Assembly: GCA_023228245.1 (NCBI GenBank)
Contig: JALOBN010000028.1
Span: 1-36,118, forward strand
DNA: 36,118 nt
Source of the DNA: Candidatus Pacearchaeota archaeon
GTDB lineage: Archaea; Nanoarchaeota; Nanoarchaeia; Pacearchaeales; GW2011-AR1
Direction of reading: 5' to 3'
The notes beneath the pieces were generated by a model. It had not been told where the DNA came from. It searched no databases and was given only the letters and a program-made list of their open reading frames with translations. Shown piece by piece: positions 16,270-23,170 of the stretch. Within the stretch, counting starts at the first letter, position 1. Every line of letters begins with the position of its first letter. Made by a program: the position numbers and the translations under genes.

Positions 16270-16899
16270 ATGCTAATCGAAAACTGGAAACGTGGAGACG
16301 GCATAACAGCCGGAAAACTTAACGCCATATCAGAACAGATACGGCGCAATGCTGTTTCTATTTCCGACCTCCGGAGAAATACAGGATCGTTCGCCGCTGA
16401 TAATGGCCTGTCGGTACAAATCTCAAACGGCCTTGACGTAGATATCGCCTATGGCGCTGTTGTCGGCTTGGGGTCGCAACTAATAACTGACAATGCAACC
16501 CAGCGGATAATCAAGGCGGAAACTATCGACGCCGGAAAACACTGGGCAAGTTTTGCAGTTGCCGGTGAGAAAATCGTGAAAGGCGCAATCGGCAAAGCGA
16601 TGTATTTTGGCGTGTGTTTTGCGCTGGTAAATATTTCCGATGTAGATCACAAGTTTGCAAATATCGAAGACGATTCGACAACTCTTGTTTCGGCTAGTTT
16701 CGGGCGCGTGAAAATATTGTGGACTGCCAGTACAAGCCCTGAGTTGGCAATCTGCATTGTGCAAATCGGAGATGGATTTTTCCCAGTGCGGGTGAAGGCT
16801 GTTGCCGAACCGGCCGACGGCATGGTTAGCGTGCAGCTTGCTGACGCTGAAGGCAACCTGATCGACGGTGCGTTTGACGTTTACAACGGCGAGGATTAA
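16270..16899 (+). CDS. Unknown tail-tip protein
   Basis: 209 residues from ATG 16270, one base after the preceding stop. The frame is open back to 16126, but that extension is the shadow of the polyalanine-coding stretch. It begins MLIENWKRGDGITAGKLNAI, a start frequently seen in phage tail-tip proteins (N-W-x-x-G-D-x-I-x-A-x-x-x-N), followed by beta-rich sequence with a YFGVCFALVNISDVDH strand. No catalytic motif or transmembrane segment. Function unknown. Confidence 0.6.
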   Translation: MLIENWKRGDGITAGKLNAISEQIRRNAVSISDLRRNTGSFAADNGLSVQISNGLDVDIAYGAVVGLGSQLITDNATQRIIKAETIDAGKHWASFAVAGEKIVKGAIGKAMYFGVCFALVNISDVDHKFANIEDDSTTLVSASFGRVKILWTASTSPELAICIVQIGDGFFPVRVKAVAEPADGMVSVQLADAEGNLIDGAFDVYNGED

Positions 16900-17985
16900 A
16901 TGGGGAATCTGGCAAACAGCGAATATGGGTTTCTCATTCCAGGCGCGGACGGAAATCCGGTCGCGCATAAAGAGGTTGCGCTGGCAAATGGAGAGTTAGG
17001 GCTTGCGTATCCTGCTGCTTGCGGTCGCCCGGTTGCGTCTCTCACGGCGCCGCTTGAAAATAGGGATTATGGTTTCCTGATTATGGGGGCGAAGGGCAGG
17101 CCGGTCGCGGTGAAAACCGCGCTGGAGTCTCCCTGCGGTTTGCCCGCTCCTCTGTATTTCTTCGGGCAAGGTGGTCTTGGTTTGGAGTCTGGCGCGCGCC
17201 CAACAAATATCAGATGGGAGGAATACGAGGATGAATTCGATCCGGAAGCGCCGTCGTATTGGTACGCGAAGGAATTTTTGAGTTATGCCGCGCTGACTGA
17301 TAACTTCCCGGTTGATATATATCTTGGCGACAGAGGTCGTATTGCATGTAAGACCGATGCACCCATCCCGGCGACGATACAGGGGATTAACATAAACCTG
17401 GCAAACTATATTAATATCGGCAATAGTTACCAGTTGACGAATTCCAATTACGGATATTTTCCGCTTGTACGGCAAGTTTCGAGCGAGTTGGAGGTAACTT
17501 TTGCAAAAGATATTGTACTCGTTATGGATTTTTATTCGGGAGCGGACGATGTATGGGCCGTTTGGGTTGATGATGTTTGCATTTTAAGCGAGTACAGTTT
17601 TGGCTCGGAAATTTTTGTTAATCTACTTGATGAAAACAGAAGATATGCCAAGCGGATTCCGAAAAACACTCCGCTGAATATTAAGCAGATGGTTGCCGAT
17701 GATTACCCGAGTGAAATAAGAATGGGGCATGCTTTATATATTCTGACGGAGGATATTGACGCGAAACCTGACTGGCATCTCGGCCTTAATCCAAAATGGA
17801 TAAACGTTGGAGTGTTGTTTAACTGGACGGCGACTTATTCCGGAAGCAGTTGGGTGCTGGCTTTGACGTCTGTCACGCGCGGGAGTGAGTCTACGGACTG
17901 GGCGACGGAAGGCGAAGCTACCGCAACCAGGTCTGTTTATGGCATTGATACGCAACCAGCATCTCCGAACTGGACACCATCATGA
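16900..17985 (+). CDS. Unknown tail protein with internal duplicated motif
   Basis: 361 residues, unrecognised. The N-terminal 75 residues contain a repeated unit: YGFLIPGADGNPVA near residue 9 and YGFLIMGAKGRPVAV near residue 56, with a related ELGLAYPAACGRPVAS between them. The remainder is beta-rich and tryptophan/tyrosine-rich (DVWAVWVDDVCILSEYSFG), consistent with a receptor-proximal tail protein. The start is one base after the preceding stop's reading (TAA ATG), and the end overlaps the next gene by four bases (ATGA). Confidence 0.55.
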   Translation: MGNLANSEYGFLIPGADGNPVAHKEVALANGELGLAYPAACGRPVASLTAPLENRDYGFLIMGAKGRPVAVKTALESPCGLPAPLYFFGQGGLGLESGARPTNIRWEEYEDEFDPEAPSYWYAKEFLSYAALTDNFPVDIYLGDRGRIACKTDAPIPATIQGININLANYINIGNSYQLTNSNYGYFPLVRQVSSELEVTFAKDIVLVMDFYSGADDVWAVWVDDVCILSEYSFGSEIFVNLLDENRRYAKRIPKNTPLNIKQMVADDYPSEIRMGHALYILTEDIDAKPDWHLGLNPKWINVGVLFNWTATYSGSSWVLALTSVTRGSESTDWATEGEATATRSVYGIDTQPASPNWTPS

Positions 17986-18533
17986 TTGACGATTTTGAAA
18001 TATCCTATATCTCGCCAGACCGTGTAATGGTAACCGTTACAGGGACAGAGGACGTGCCTATCTGGTTTGAGGTTGACGGTGTGATCATTCCCGCAACCGT
18101 GACGGCGACCGGCGAAGAGCAGGTACTATTTTATACCGTGGTTGACGCCTCGCGGCCTATGGCAATCATTTTGCACGAGGCCGAAGAAATGCCTTCGCCT
18201 GTTTTGCCGTCGCGCTCGCGCTGGGGCAAGCCGCTGTTGCGTTGGCAGGCGGTGGAAGGCGCGATAGCCTATCGTATCTATCACACGGCGCCGGGAGAGT
18301 CTGAGGCGAAAATAAACACTATCGCATCGACGCTAACGACAGCCTACGAAATCCAGTTGTCGAAAGAGTTTGTTGACGGCTGGCATTTTCTCCGGGTGGA
18401 GTCGGTCGATAAATACGGCAGGGAGTCAACCCGCGCCAGTTGGGTTTTTAGGGTTTTCCAGCCGCCGGAGTCGCCGGAAACAGTTACTGTCACGGCGCAA
18501 GGCGGCGGAGTTTTTAGGATTGCAATTGCATAG
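17982..18533 (+). CDS. Small tail protein with a fibronectin III-like domain
   Basis: 183 residues. Residues about 80-165 look like a fibronectin type III domain: PLLRWQAVEGAIAYRIYHT (the W-x-x-x-x-x-A-x-x-Y-x-I-Y pattern), then TTAYEIQLSKEFVDGWHFLRV and SVDKYGRESTRAS. The N-terminal 70 residues form another likely beta sandwich. It overlaps the preceding gene by ATGA, so translation is coupled. FN3 domains in phage tails often give weak carbohydrate binding or spacing. Confidence 0.6.
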   Translation: MIDDFEISYISPDRVMVTVTGTEDVPIWFEVDGVIIPATVTATGEEQVLFYTVVDASRPMAIILHEAEEMPSPVLPSRSRWGKPLLRWQAVEGAIAYRIYHTAPGESEAKINTIASTLTTAYEIQLSKEFVDGWHFLRVESVDKYGRESTRASWVFRVFQPPESPETVTVTAQGGGVFRIAIA

Positions 18534-18542
18534 GAGATAGAT

Positions 18543-20054
18543 ATGACCACCCCCACGGCAGATGAATTGATTGTGTATTTCGCCAGCAAATATTTGTCTT
18601 CGGCTGGAGACGCGATAACCGAACAGACAGCCGACGCTGGCGGCACCGTCAAGACGATTGTTGACGCGGCATTGACGCAAGCAGCGGATTACTGGAACGG
18701 GGCAACGGGCTGGTTTGAGGGCGACACGACAACCGCCGCGTTGCGCAACCAGCCGTTTCATGTCCGCGATTTCGACGCCGACACCGACACCCTCACGTTA
18801 TCCAAAAGCCTTCCTGCCGCGCCGGTAGCCGGGGACACGTACCGCCTTGTTTTGGGCGGCTACAAACGATCAGGAACGCGCCTGTTTGGTTTGCAGGCGG
18901 ACGGGGCGCACCCGGAAATCCAGGCCGTCACAGGCACCAATATCACCGGCATGACGCTAAAATATCTCAATGCCGGTTTGGGCGAGGGAACGCTTTCAAT
19001 CTTTTTCGACCAGTCGGAAGAAACTCTGCACATAAAAGAAGTCGGCGGATCTGATTACGGCAACGGCCTGGACGTATCTGGCGACGTTACTGACGGCGTG
19101 CTTTACACGGCAGACGGCAACGCCTTCGCGATTGTGGACGTAACCAACGGCAGCCTGCCCGGCAGTGACAAGACCGACACGTTTACCACTTCCGCGCCGA
19201 CTGGATTTCTCACGCCGGACGCCGAGGGATACGAAACCGCCGACGCGACCGGCGGCTCAAGCCGCTACGTGTTGGAGATTGCCAAAAACAACGACGGCGC
19301 TGACAGTATGATTGACCTGACAGTTATCAGCGGCGTCCCGGCAGGCACTGCAACCACAATCGCCGCCGGTGAGTCTCTTACCACCGCCGCCGGATCGTTT
19401 ACCGCGACCAGCCTGGCTGACTGGATTGCCGGGGGATTCTGGGTCAAAAATACAACCAAGGATGATTGCCGTTATGTCACCCGCCGAGACGGGAATAAAC
19501 TCTACTGCGCCGCCGTGTTGTGGGGTACGCTGGCTTTCGATGCCGGGGCGGAAGAGATTGCAGTCGGCGATTTGATCGTCGGCGCTACTTCCGGGGCGGA
19601 GGCTTACGTCGATCAGATCGTTGTCAGCAGCGGTTCTTGGGTCAGTGACGATGCGGCAGGCACGATTATTTTTCGGGGCTGGAACGGCACCGCGTTTGAC
19701 AATGACGAAAACATCGAGGTATCGTCAACCGTCATGGCCGTGGCGGACGGCGCAAGCGCGCTTGGGCATCGGGGATATACCGCCGTCGCGTGGGAAGCCG
19801 CCGACGATATTGAGCCTATGGCAGACGTTGACCTGGGGCTGGACGCGCCGAGTACCGATGCCTACGAAAATCCTGCAACCAACGTAGCGCCGTCTGGCGT
19901 GACATTCGGCGATTATCCGACCTTCGCCGCCGGGCTTGCAATCGGAGACATGGCCGCAGCCGCTTACTATGGGGTTTGGAAACGGTTGACGATCCTCGAC
20001 GGGATGCGGATCCGCGCCGATGTCGATATGGACACCTATTATCGTTGGAGTTGA
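18543..20054 (+). CDS. Large unknown tail-tip/fibre protein
   Basis: 503 residues, unrecognised. Rich in D, T, A and G, few lysines, no membrane segment, consistent with an extended beta-rich virion protein. Several short segments recur loosely (DADTDTLTLSKSLPAAPVAGDTYRL is split here: TLTLSKSLPAAP and VAGDTYRLVLGG), and such an amphipathic pattern is common at the base of phage appendages. Adjacent to the LamG fibre gene and likely part of the same appendage. AGGAGATAG precedes the ATG. Confidence 0.6.
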   Translation: MTTPTADELIVYFASKYLSSAGDAITEQTADAGGTVKTIVDAALTQAADYWNGATGWFEGDTTTAALRNQPFHVRDFDADTDTLTLSKSLPAAPVAGDTYRLVLGGYKRSGTRLFGLQADGAHPEIQAVTGTNITGMTLKYLNAGLGEGTLSIFFDQSEETLHIKEVGGSDYGNGLDVSGDVTDGVLYTADGNAFAIVDVTNGSLPGSDKTDTFTTSAPTGFLTPDAEGYETADATGGSSRYVLEIAKNNDGADSMIDLTVISGVPAGTATTIAAGESLTTAAGSFTATSLADWIAGGFWVKNTTKDDCRYVTRRDGNKLYCAAVLWGTLAFDAGAEEIAVGDLIVGATSGAEAYVDQIVVSSGSWVSDDAAGTIIFRGWNGTAFDNDENIEVSSTVMAVADGASALGHRGYTAVAWEAADDIEPMADVDLGLDAPSTDAYENPATNVAPSGVTFGDYPTFAAGLAIGDMAAAAYYGVWKRLTILDGMRIRADVDMDTYYRWS

Positions 20055-20056
20055 TT

Positions 20057-21598
20057 GTGGCCGGGATTGACGAATACACGAAACTTTTGCTGCACTGCAC
20101 CGGCGCCGATCAATCGACCTCGTTTCCTGACAGTAGCGGTAACAATCGCACCGTGACGGCGTACGGCGCGATGCAGGTCGATACTGGCGTGGCCGACCCG
20201 TGGGGAGGCAACGCTGGCGTGATGCAAGCGACAGCGGACGGCGATTATGCGCTGGCGGCAAACAATCCTGACTACTGCGATTTTGGCACTGGCGATTTTT
20301 GCGTAGATTTCCAGTTTCGGAAAAACGGGGCGGCGAGCGGAATCGACGGGTTAATCGGGTGTCTCTATACTCCAGGAAATCTCGGCTGGGAAATAGCTGT
20401 CAAGGCATCCACCCGAAAGCTAATGATGTGGTCTGCCAATGCCGAAATACTTACCAGCGACACCGATTACACGGATAACACCTGGACGCATGTGGCAGTG
20501 GCGAGGCTTGGCGCAAATCTCTATCTATTCCAGGGCGGGGTGTTGGTGGATACAGCCGTGGCCGGTACGATCAACGGACACACCGGCGGAAGTTTTTGCA
20601 TTGGTAGATTTTATTACAACAACGCGGCTTATTATGGACAAATGCAACTCGCCGAGATCAGAGTGTCAAAAGGCACTGGCAGGATTGACCAGTTAGGCGA
20701 CTCACTATATATTTCCAGCGGCGATCCGGCGGACGGATTTACGCCGCCCGACGGGCCATATTCCCCATACATTTTTTCTCGCCAATCCGACCGCGCCAAC
20801 GTCCGCGCCGCTGTTGCATCGCAGCAGGCAGACCGCGCCGTAATCCTGCGCGATACCATTACCAGCCAGCAGGCCGACAGGATCGACGTGCGGGCGCTTG
20901 TGGCGTCACAGCAGGCCGACCGTGCTGACATCCGTGGAGGCATCACCAGCCAGCAGGCCGACCGTGCCGACATCTTCGCCTATATCAATTCCCGGCAATC
21001 AGACAGAGCGAACATTTTTGCCTATATCCAGTCACGACAGGCAGACCGGGCTCACATCATGCTGCTGGACGGATGGGACATATACGAGGACGGCACACTG
21101 CTCGGAAAGATCGACGAGGCTGGATATCTGGACGTTGCGCTTGCCGCCGGGACGCACGATATAGAGATCAGGCCGCGCCGCTGGTTTTGGGGTTGCCGCA
21201 TGGCGCAAAAACTCACCGTCACTGTTTCCGCTGGCGGGGCGGTCACATCTATATTGCCAGCCGTGGTTGACCTGGCGCTGTCATATGAGAGTGACGGATC
21301 GACCAAAATATCATTCCGTTGCCCGGCGGCGCTTGGCGTCGAAAACATCACGAGTTTCCGCGTCTGGTATGGCGCGGCCTCGCCTGTCAGCACTGTCGGC
21401 GCGGCGGCTGACACGATCACGCTCTCCGGCCTCAATCCTATCGGGACGCGGGCGTTTTGGCGGGAGCAGACCGGCGCGGAATACGCATCTATCAGATCGA
21501 CCGACGGCACCTATTACAGCCAGGCCGCAGAAATATTGCTCCCGGCGCTGGACGCGGCGCTGTTATCGCCCGAGCGCCAGTTCGCACGCGAAAGCTAA
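20057..21598 (+). CDS. Tail fibre: LamG-like lectin domain plus seven 14-residue repeats
   Basis: 513 residues from GTG 20057, chosen because GGAG lies 6 bases upstream; TTG 20051 is the alternative. Residues 1-225 form a concanavalin A/LamG-type domain (YTKLLLHCTGADQST, GDFCVDFQFRKNG, WTHVAVARLGANLYLFQGG, FCIGRFYYNNAAYYGQMQLA, EIRVSKGTGR). Residues about 241-339 hold seven tandem units of S-(R/Q)-Q-(A/S)-D-R-A-x-(I/V)-x-x-x-(I/V)-x, probably a coiled or trimeric stalk. The C terminus has a PEGA-like piece and an FN3-like piece. Last gene of the late block and the likely receptor-binding protein. Confidence 0.8.
   Translation: MAGIDEYTKLLLHCTGADQSTSFPDSSGNNRTVTAYGAMQVDTGVADPWGGNAGVMQATADGDYALAANNPDYCDFGTGDFCVDFQFRKNGAASGIDGLIGCLYTPGNLGWEIAVKASTRKLMMWSANAEILTSDTDYTDNTWTHVAVARLGANLYLFQGGVLVDTAVAGTINGHTGGSFCIGRFYYNNAAYYGQMQLAEIRVSKGTGRIDQLGDSLYISSGDPADGFTPPDGPYSPYIFSRQSDRANVRAAVASQQADRAVILRDTITSQQADRIDVRALVASQQADRADIRGGITSQQADRADIFAYINSRQSDRANIFAYIQSRQADRAHIMLLDGWDIYEDGTLLGKIDEAGYLDVALAAGTHDIEIRPRRWFWGCRMAQKLTVTVSAGGAVTSILPAVVDLALSYESDGSTKISFRCPAALGVENITSFRVWYGAASPVSTVGAAADTITLSGLNPIGTRAFWREQTGAEYASIRSTDGTYYSQAAEILLPALDAALLSPERQFARES
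20777..21073 (+). repeat. Seven tandem 42/45-bp coding repeats
   Basis: Seven tandem units within the fibre gene, six of 42 bp and one of 45 bp, encoding SxQ(A/S)DRA-type 14-mers. They differ at synonymous positions, so they are not a very recent expansion. Unit number could vary between related phages by recombination. Confidence 0.85.
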
Positions 21599-21601
21599 AC
21601 T

Positions 21602-21613
21602 ACTATATATAGT
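21602..21613. promoter_or_regulatory. Perfect 12-bp palindrome sharing operator half-sites
   Basis: ACTATATATAGT is a perfect palindrome made of ACTATA and TATAGT, the same half-sites found in the promoter palindrome at 21702-21720 but without a spacer. It may be an accessory operator; spacing differs, so this is tentative. Confidence 0.3.
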
Positions 21614-21639
21614 GCGGATCACGAATCACACCACAACCA

Positions 21640-21680
21640 ATAGTACCTCAAAAAAACTTTAATTTTTTTTATTTTTTTAT
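21640..21680 (+). terminator. Possible terminator at end of late block
   Basis: A run of seven A (within 21650-21656) is followed by CTTTAA, eight T and a further seven T. It can fold as a weak A-T stem ending in a T tract, after the last tail gene. The stem has no G-C pairs, so confidence is low. Confidence 0.3.
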
Positions 21681-21691
21681 CGGCAAAACCC

Positions 21692-21720
21692 TTGACAAGC
21701 AACTATACATGCGGTATAGT
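21692..21720 (+). promoter_or_regulatory. Early promoter (sigma70 consensus)
   Basis: TTGACA at 21692-21697, exactly 17 bases, then TATAGT at 21715-21720. This is the best sigma70 promoter in the window and faces the early genes. Expected start of transcription is near 21727, just at the leader hairpin. Confidence 0.85.
21702..21720. promoter_or_regulatory. 19-bp palindromic operator over the early -10 box
   Basis: ACTATAC (21702-21708) and GTATAGT (21714-21720) are perfect inverted repeats around a 5-bp centre. They lie in the spacer and over the -10 box, so a bound repressor would block the promoter. The Cro-like protein at 22144 is the obvious candidate ligand, by position only. Confidence 0.7.
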
Positions 21721-21725
21721 ATATA

Positions 21726-21769
21726 TATCAGCAAGGGGCTGATAAAAAAACCCGCCGGATGCACCCGGC
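21726..21769 (+). other. Structured 5' leader of the early transcript (two hairpins)
   Basis: TATCAGC (21726-21732) pairs perfectly with GCTGATA (21738-21744), and GCCGG (21754-21758) with CCGGC (21765-21769). The first hairpin falls at the expected 5' end of the early mRNA, where such stems protect against decay. Each is followed by an A tract, so read on the minus strand they resemble terminators, but no minus-strand gene is present to be terminated. Confidence 0.5.
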
Positions 21770-21788
21770 AAAAAAAAAAGGAAAAAAA

Positions 21789-22013
21789 ATGAAAACGCAC
21801 GAAATGAAAACGCACGAAACGCTTTTTGCACTCGCATATATAGTCGCCATGGAGCACGCGCGCGGGGCGAAAACAAACAGTGATCAGGCTGTGCGAGATT
21901 GGATAAACGCCGGTGGAATCTGCGGATGGTCGGCGGCGGGTGCTCCGCTGTACCGTCGCGCGGACGGCCGGAGGGTAGCCGACCTGGAGGCTGCGATTGA
22001 AAGCTATGTGTAG
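21789..22013 (+). CDS. First early gene, unknown small protein
   Basis: 74 residues, unrecognised. The frame is open from 21759, but AAGG just before an A8 tract supports ATG 21789. The first two pentapeptides are identical (MKTHE MKTHE), from a 15-bp tandem duplication at 21789-21818. The body is a small helical protein with GICGWSAAGAPLYRRADGRR and an LEAAIESYV end. First gene of the early transcript, in the slot used for host takeover or regulatory proteins. Its TAG stop supplies one strand of stem II of the ribozyme that follows. Confidence 0.6.
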   Translation: MKTHEMKTHETLFALAYIVAMEHARGAKTNSDQAVRDWINAGGICGWSAAGAPLYRRADGRRVADLEAAIESYV

Positions 22014-22069
22014 CCGAAACGCCCCTCGGGGCGTCTGCCGGTGGACGGTATCCCCGGCACTGACGAGGC
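22013..22069 (+). ncRNA. Type II hammerhead ribozyme
   Basis: All conserved core positions are present in type II order. GCC (22013-22015) is one strand of stem II; GAAA (22016-22019) is G12-A15.1. Stem III is the 6-bp hairpin A22019-C22024 with G22029-T22034 and loop CTCG. C22035 is C17, the predicted cleavage site (GUC, before T22036). Stem I is T22036-G22041 with C22054-A22059, extended past a bulged T by GGA/TCC around a CGGTA loop. CTGACGA (22060-22066) is C3-A9 (CUGANGA). GGC (22067-22069) closes stem II, including the conserved G10.1-C11.1 pair. Stem II is only 3 bp. Self-cleavage would separate the first early gene from the downstream mRNA. Confidence 0.88.
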
Positions 22070-22143
22070 AGACCGGAAAGCCGCAACCAACGCCAGGCGC
22101 TTGCCAGGCTGGAGATTTTAAAAAACATATATAGGAAAACAAC

Positions 22144-22329
22144 ATGACAGGAATTGAGCTGCGCCGCCGCAGGGTACGCCTGCGGTTGACGCAAAAAAAA
22201 CTGGCAGACGCTCTCGGCGTTACGGCAAACACCGTTGCGCGGTGGGAGCGCGGAGAGAAAAAGATTGGCCATGAGAAGACGCTGGAGTTAGCGTTTTCGT
22301 CGCTGGAGCTGGAGGCGGCAAATGGCTGA
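22144..22329 (+). CDS. Cro/C1-type HTH (XRE) regulator
   Basis: 61 residues forming a single HTH_3 domain: GIELRRRRVRLRLTQKKLADALGVTANTVARWERGEKKI, split over the classic five helices with recognition helix around NTVARWERG. It has no dimerisation or protease domain, so it is Cro-sized rather than a full CI repressor. TATAGGAAAACAAC provides a ribosome site. It lies downstream of the hammerhead ribozyme and may bind the 19-bp operator at 21702-21720. The stop overlaps the next start (ATGGCTGA). Confidence 0.88.
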   Translation: MTGIELRRRRVRLRLTQKKLADALGVTANTVARWERGEKKIGHEKTLELAFSSLELEAANG

Positions 22330-22573
22330 CCGTGTGTGCGAGCGCTGCGGATTGATCCTGCCTGCAAATTCATTCCGGCACGACGCGCGCTCAATCCATC
22401 ACGGCGGGTTTGCGCGGAAGTGTCGACTGTGCGAAATGACGATCAAACAGGAACGCCTCAGCCGGGCGATTGCGGAGATGCAGGCAGACCGCGACCGGCA
22501 GCAGGCGCGGCACCGGGCCAGGCACCGGCAGTTGCTGGAAAAGGTTTCTGCGGCGCAGGCGGTCGCGGGGTAA
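22322..22573 (+). CDS. Small zinc-finger protein with charged coiled-coil tail
   Basis: 83 residues. CERCG near residue 6 and CRLCEM near residue 36 form a CxxC...CxxC zinc knuckle with a LPANSFRHDARSIHHGGF linker; the rest is a long basic helix (EMQADRDRQQARHRARHRQLLEK). This resembles HNH-like or endonuclease-VII-type zinc modules lacking the catalytic half, so nucleic-acid binding is likely but unproven. It overlaps the HTH gene by eight bases. Confidence 0.62.
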   Translation: MADRVCERCGLILPANSFRHDARSIHHGGFARKCRLCEMTIKQERLSRAIAEMQADRDRQQARHRARHRQLLEKVSAAQAVAG

Positions 22574-22574
22574 G

Positions 22575-22602
22575 TCTCCAGTTTACAGTCTCCAGTCTCC
22601 AG
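22575..22602. repeat. Short heptanucleotide repeat (CAGTCTC type)
   Basis: Between two genes the sequence carries GTCTCCAGT, a spacer TTTA, then CAGTCTC CAGTCTC CAGT. This is a 7-bp tandem motif like the short tandemly repeated repetitive sequences seen between bacterial genes. It has no coding or obvious regulatory role here. Confidence 0.5.
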
Positions 22603-22621
22603 TTTTTGAAAGGTTAGTGAA

Positions 22622-22834
22622 ATGGCAATGACAAGATACGCCAAAAATGTATTCATCGGGCTTCTTCGGCGTGGGTATGTCGTCCCGTACGGAAAGCAAG
22701 AAGCGGCGTTCTGTCAATCACTAGAACGCGATGGTTTGATCACTAAATCCAGCATCCAGGATGGTTTCTATATATCTCCATGCGGGAGTACTAGAGTAAA
22801 CGCTTCTTGTTTAGTCATGTACGTGCCGCAGTGA
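22622..22834 (+). CDS. Small unknown early protein
   Basis: 70 residues, unrecognised; a short wHTH-like reading is possible (FIGLLRRGYVVPYGKQEAAF, LERDGLITKSS). AAAGG at 22609-22613 is a weak ribosome site. The stop is followed by an overlapping ATG (TGATG) that opens the broken frame described next. Confidence 0.5.
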   Translation: MAMTRYAKNVFIGLLRRGYVVPYGKQEAAFCQSLERDGLITKSSIQDGFYISPCGSTRVNASCLVMYVPQ

Positions 22835-22979
22835 TGGCTACACCGATTCGCTGATTGACCAATTCGAGCGGCTCAGGAAACGCGAGGAAGCTTTGCGCGC
22901 GAGCAAAAAACGGAAACCAAAAAAGTCGCGCGGGGGAAAATCGGCGGCGGCAAAACGGTACGGCTGCGGGTTGAAATGA
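22834..22979 (+). pseudogene. Broken or frameshifted small ORF
   Basis: ATG 22834 overlaps the previous stop but reads only six codons. In the -1 frame, a continuous reading of about 45 residues runs to TGA 22977 with natural composition (DSLIDQFERLRKREEALRAS, then a lysine/arginine-rich tail ending YGCGLK) but no ATG, GTG or TTG at its start. A one-base indel near 22843-22848 would join them. Decay, a sequence error or recoding are all possible. Confidence 0.4.
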
Positions 22980-22980
22980 T

Positions 22981-23009
22981 CTGGATTCCTGCCTGCGCAG
23001 GAATGACGG
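22981..23009. repeat. REP-like palindromic repeat
   Basis: ATTCCTGC (22985-22992) and GCAGGAAT (22997-23004) form a perfect 8-bp stem with CTGC loop inside CTGGATT...GAATGACGG. This is the widespread bacterial intergenic palindrome whose reverse strand reads as VIPAQAGIQ in translated databases. Such elements are normally chromosomal and associated with RAYT transposases, so its presence between phage early genes suggests acquisition from a host chromosome. Confidence 0.75.
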
Positions 23010-23016
23010 GGGAAGT

Positions 23017-23166
23017 ATGGAACGGAAAAACACGATTGCGGATTACGAGCGCGACCGGCGGATGGAAAAATTGGCGGCGTCGCTCGTGGCCGGGTTGTTG
23101 CTGGCGCTGCTGCTCGGGGGGGCGGCGGTGCTGTTTGGGATATATTGGGAAATAGCGTTGCGGTGA
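23017..23166 (+). CDS. Single-pass membrane microprotein
   Basis: 49 residues with a charged N terminus (MERKNTIADYERDRRMEK) and one strong membrane helix (LAASLVAGLLLALLLGGAAV continuing LFGIYW). GGGGGAAGT precedes ATG 23017. Expected cytoplasmic N terminus by the positive-inside rule is uncertain because of mixed charges. It lies between the REP-like palindrome and the tRNA-like element. Early membrane microproteins of this kind are often superinfection exclusion or host takeover factors; no specific evidence here. Confidence 0.55.
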   Translation: MERKNTIADYERDRRMEKLAASLVAGLLLALLLGGAAVLFGIYWEIALR

Positions 23167-23170
23167 GTTT

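Noticed and set aside
20777..21073. CRISPR-like repeat array
   Set aside because: Repeats are in-frame coding units without spacers. No CRISPR array or cas gene was seen in the window.
22013..22069. Simple terminator after the first early gene
   Set aside because: The ACGCCC/GGGCGT hairpin at 22019-22034 has no following T tract, and the surrounding invariant GAAA, GUC and CUGACGA are explained far better by a hammerhead fold.
21669..22394. Long minus-strand ORFs (241 and 189 residues) across the control region
   Set aside because: They lie opposite the promoter, ribozyme and HTH gene, have low-complexity serine/arginine composition and no ribosome site; they are shadows.
22328..22617. Alternative frame over the zinc-finger gene ending in SLQFTVSSLQF
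   Set aside because: The SLQFT-like end is produced by translating the CAGTCTC heptanucleotide repeat, and the frame lacks a start with a ribosome site.
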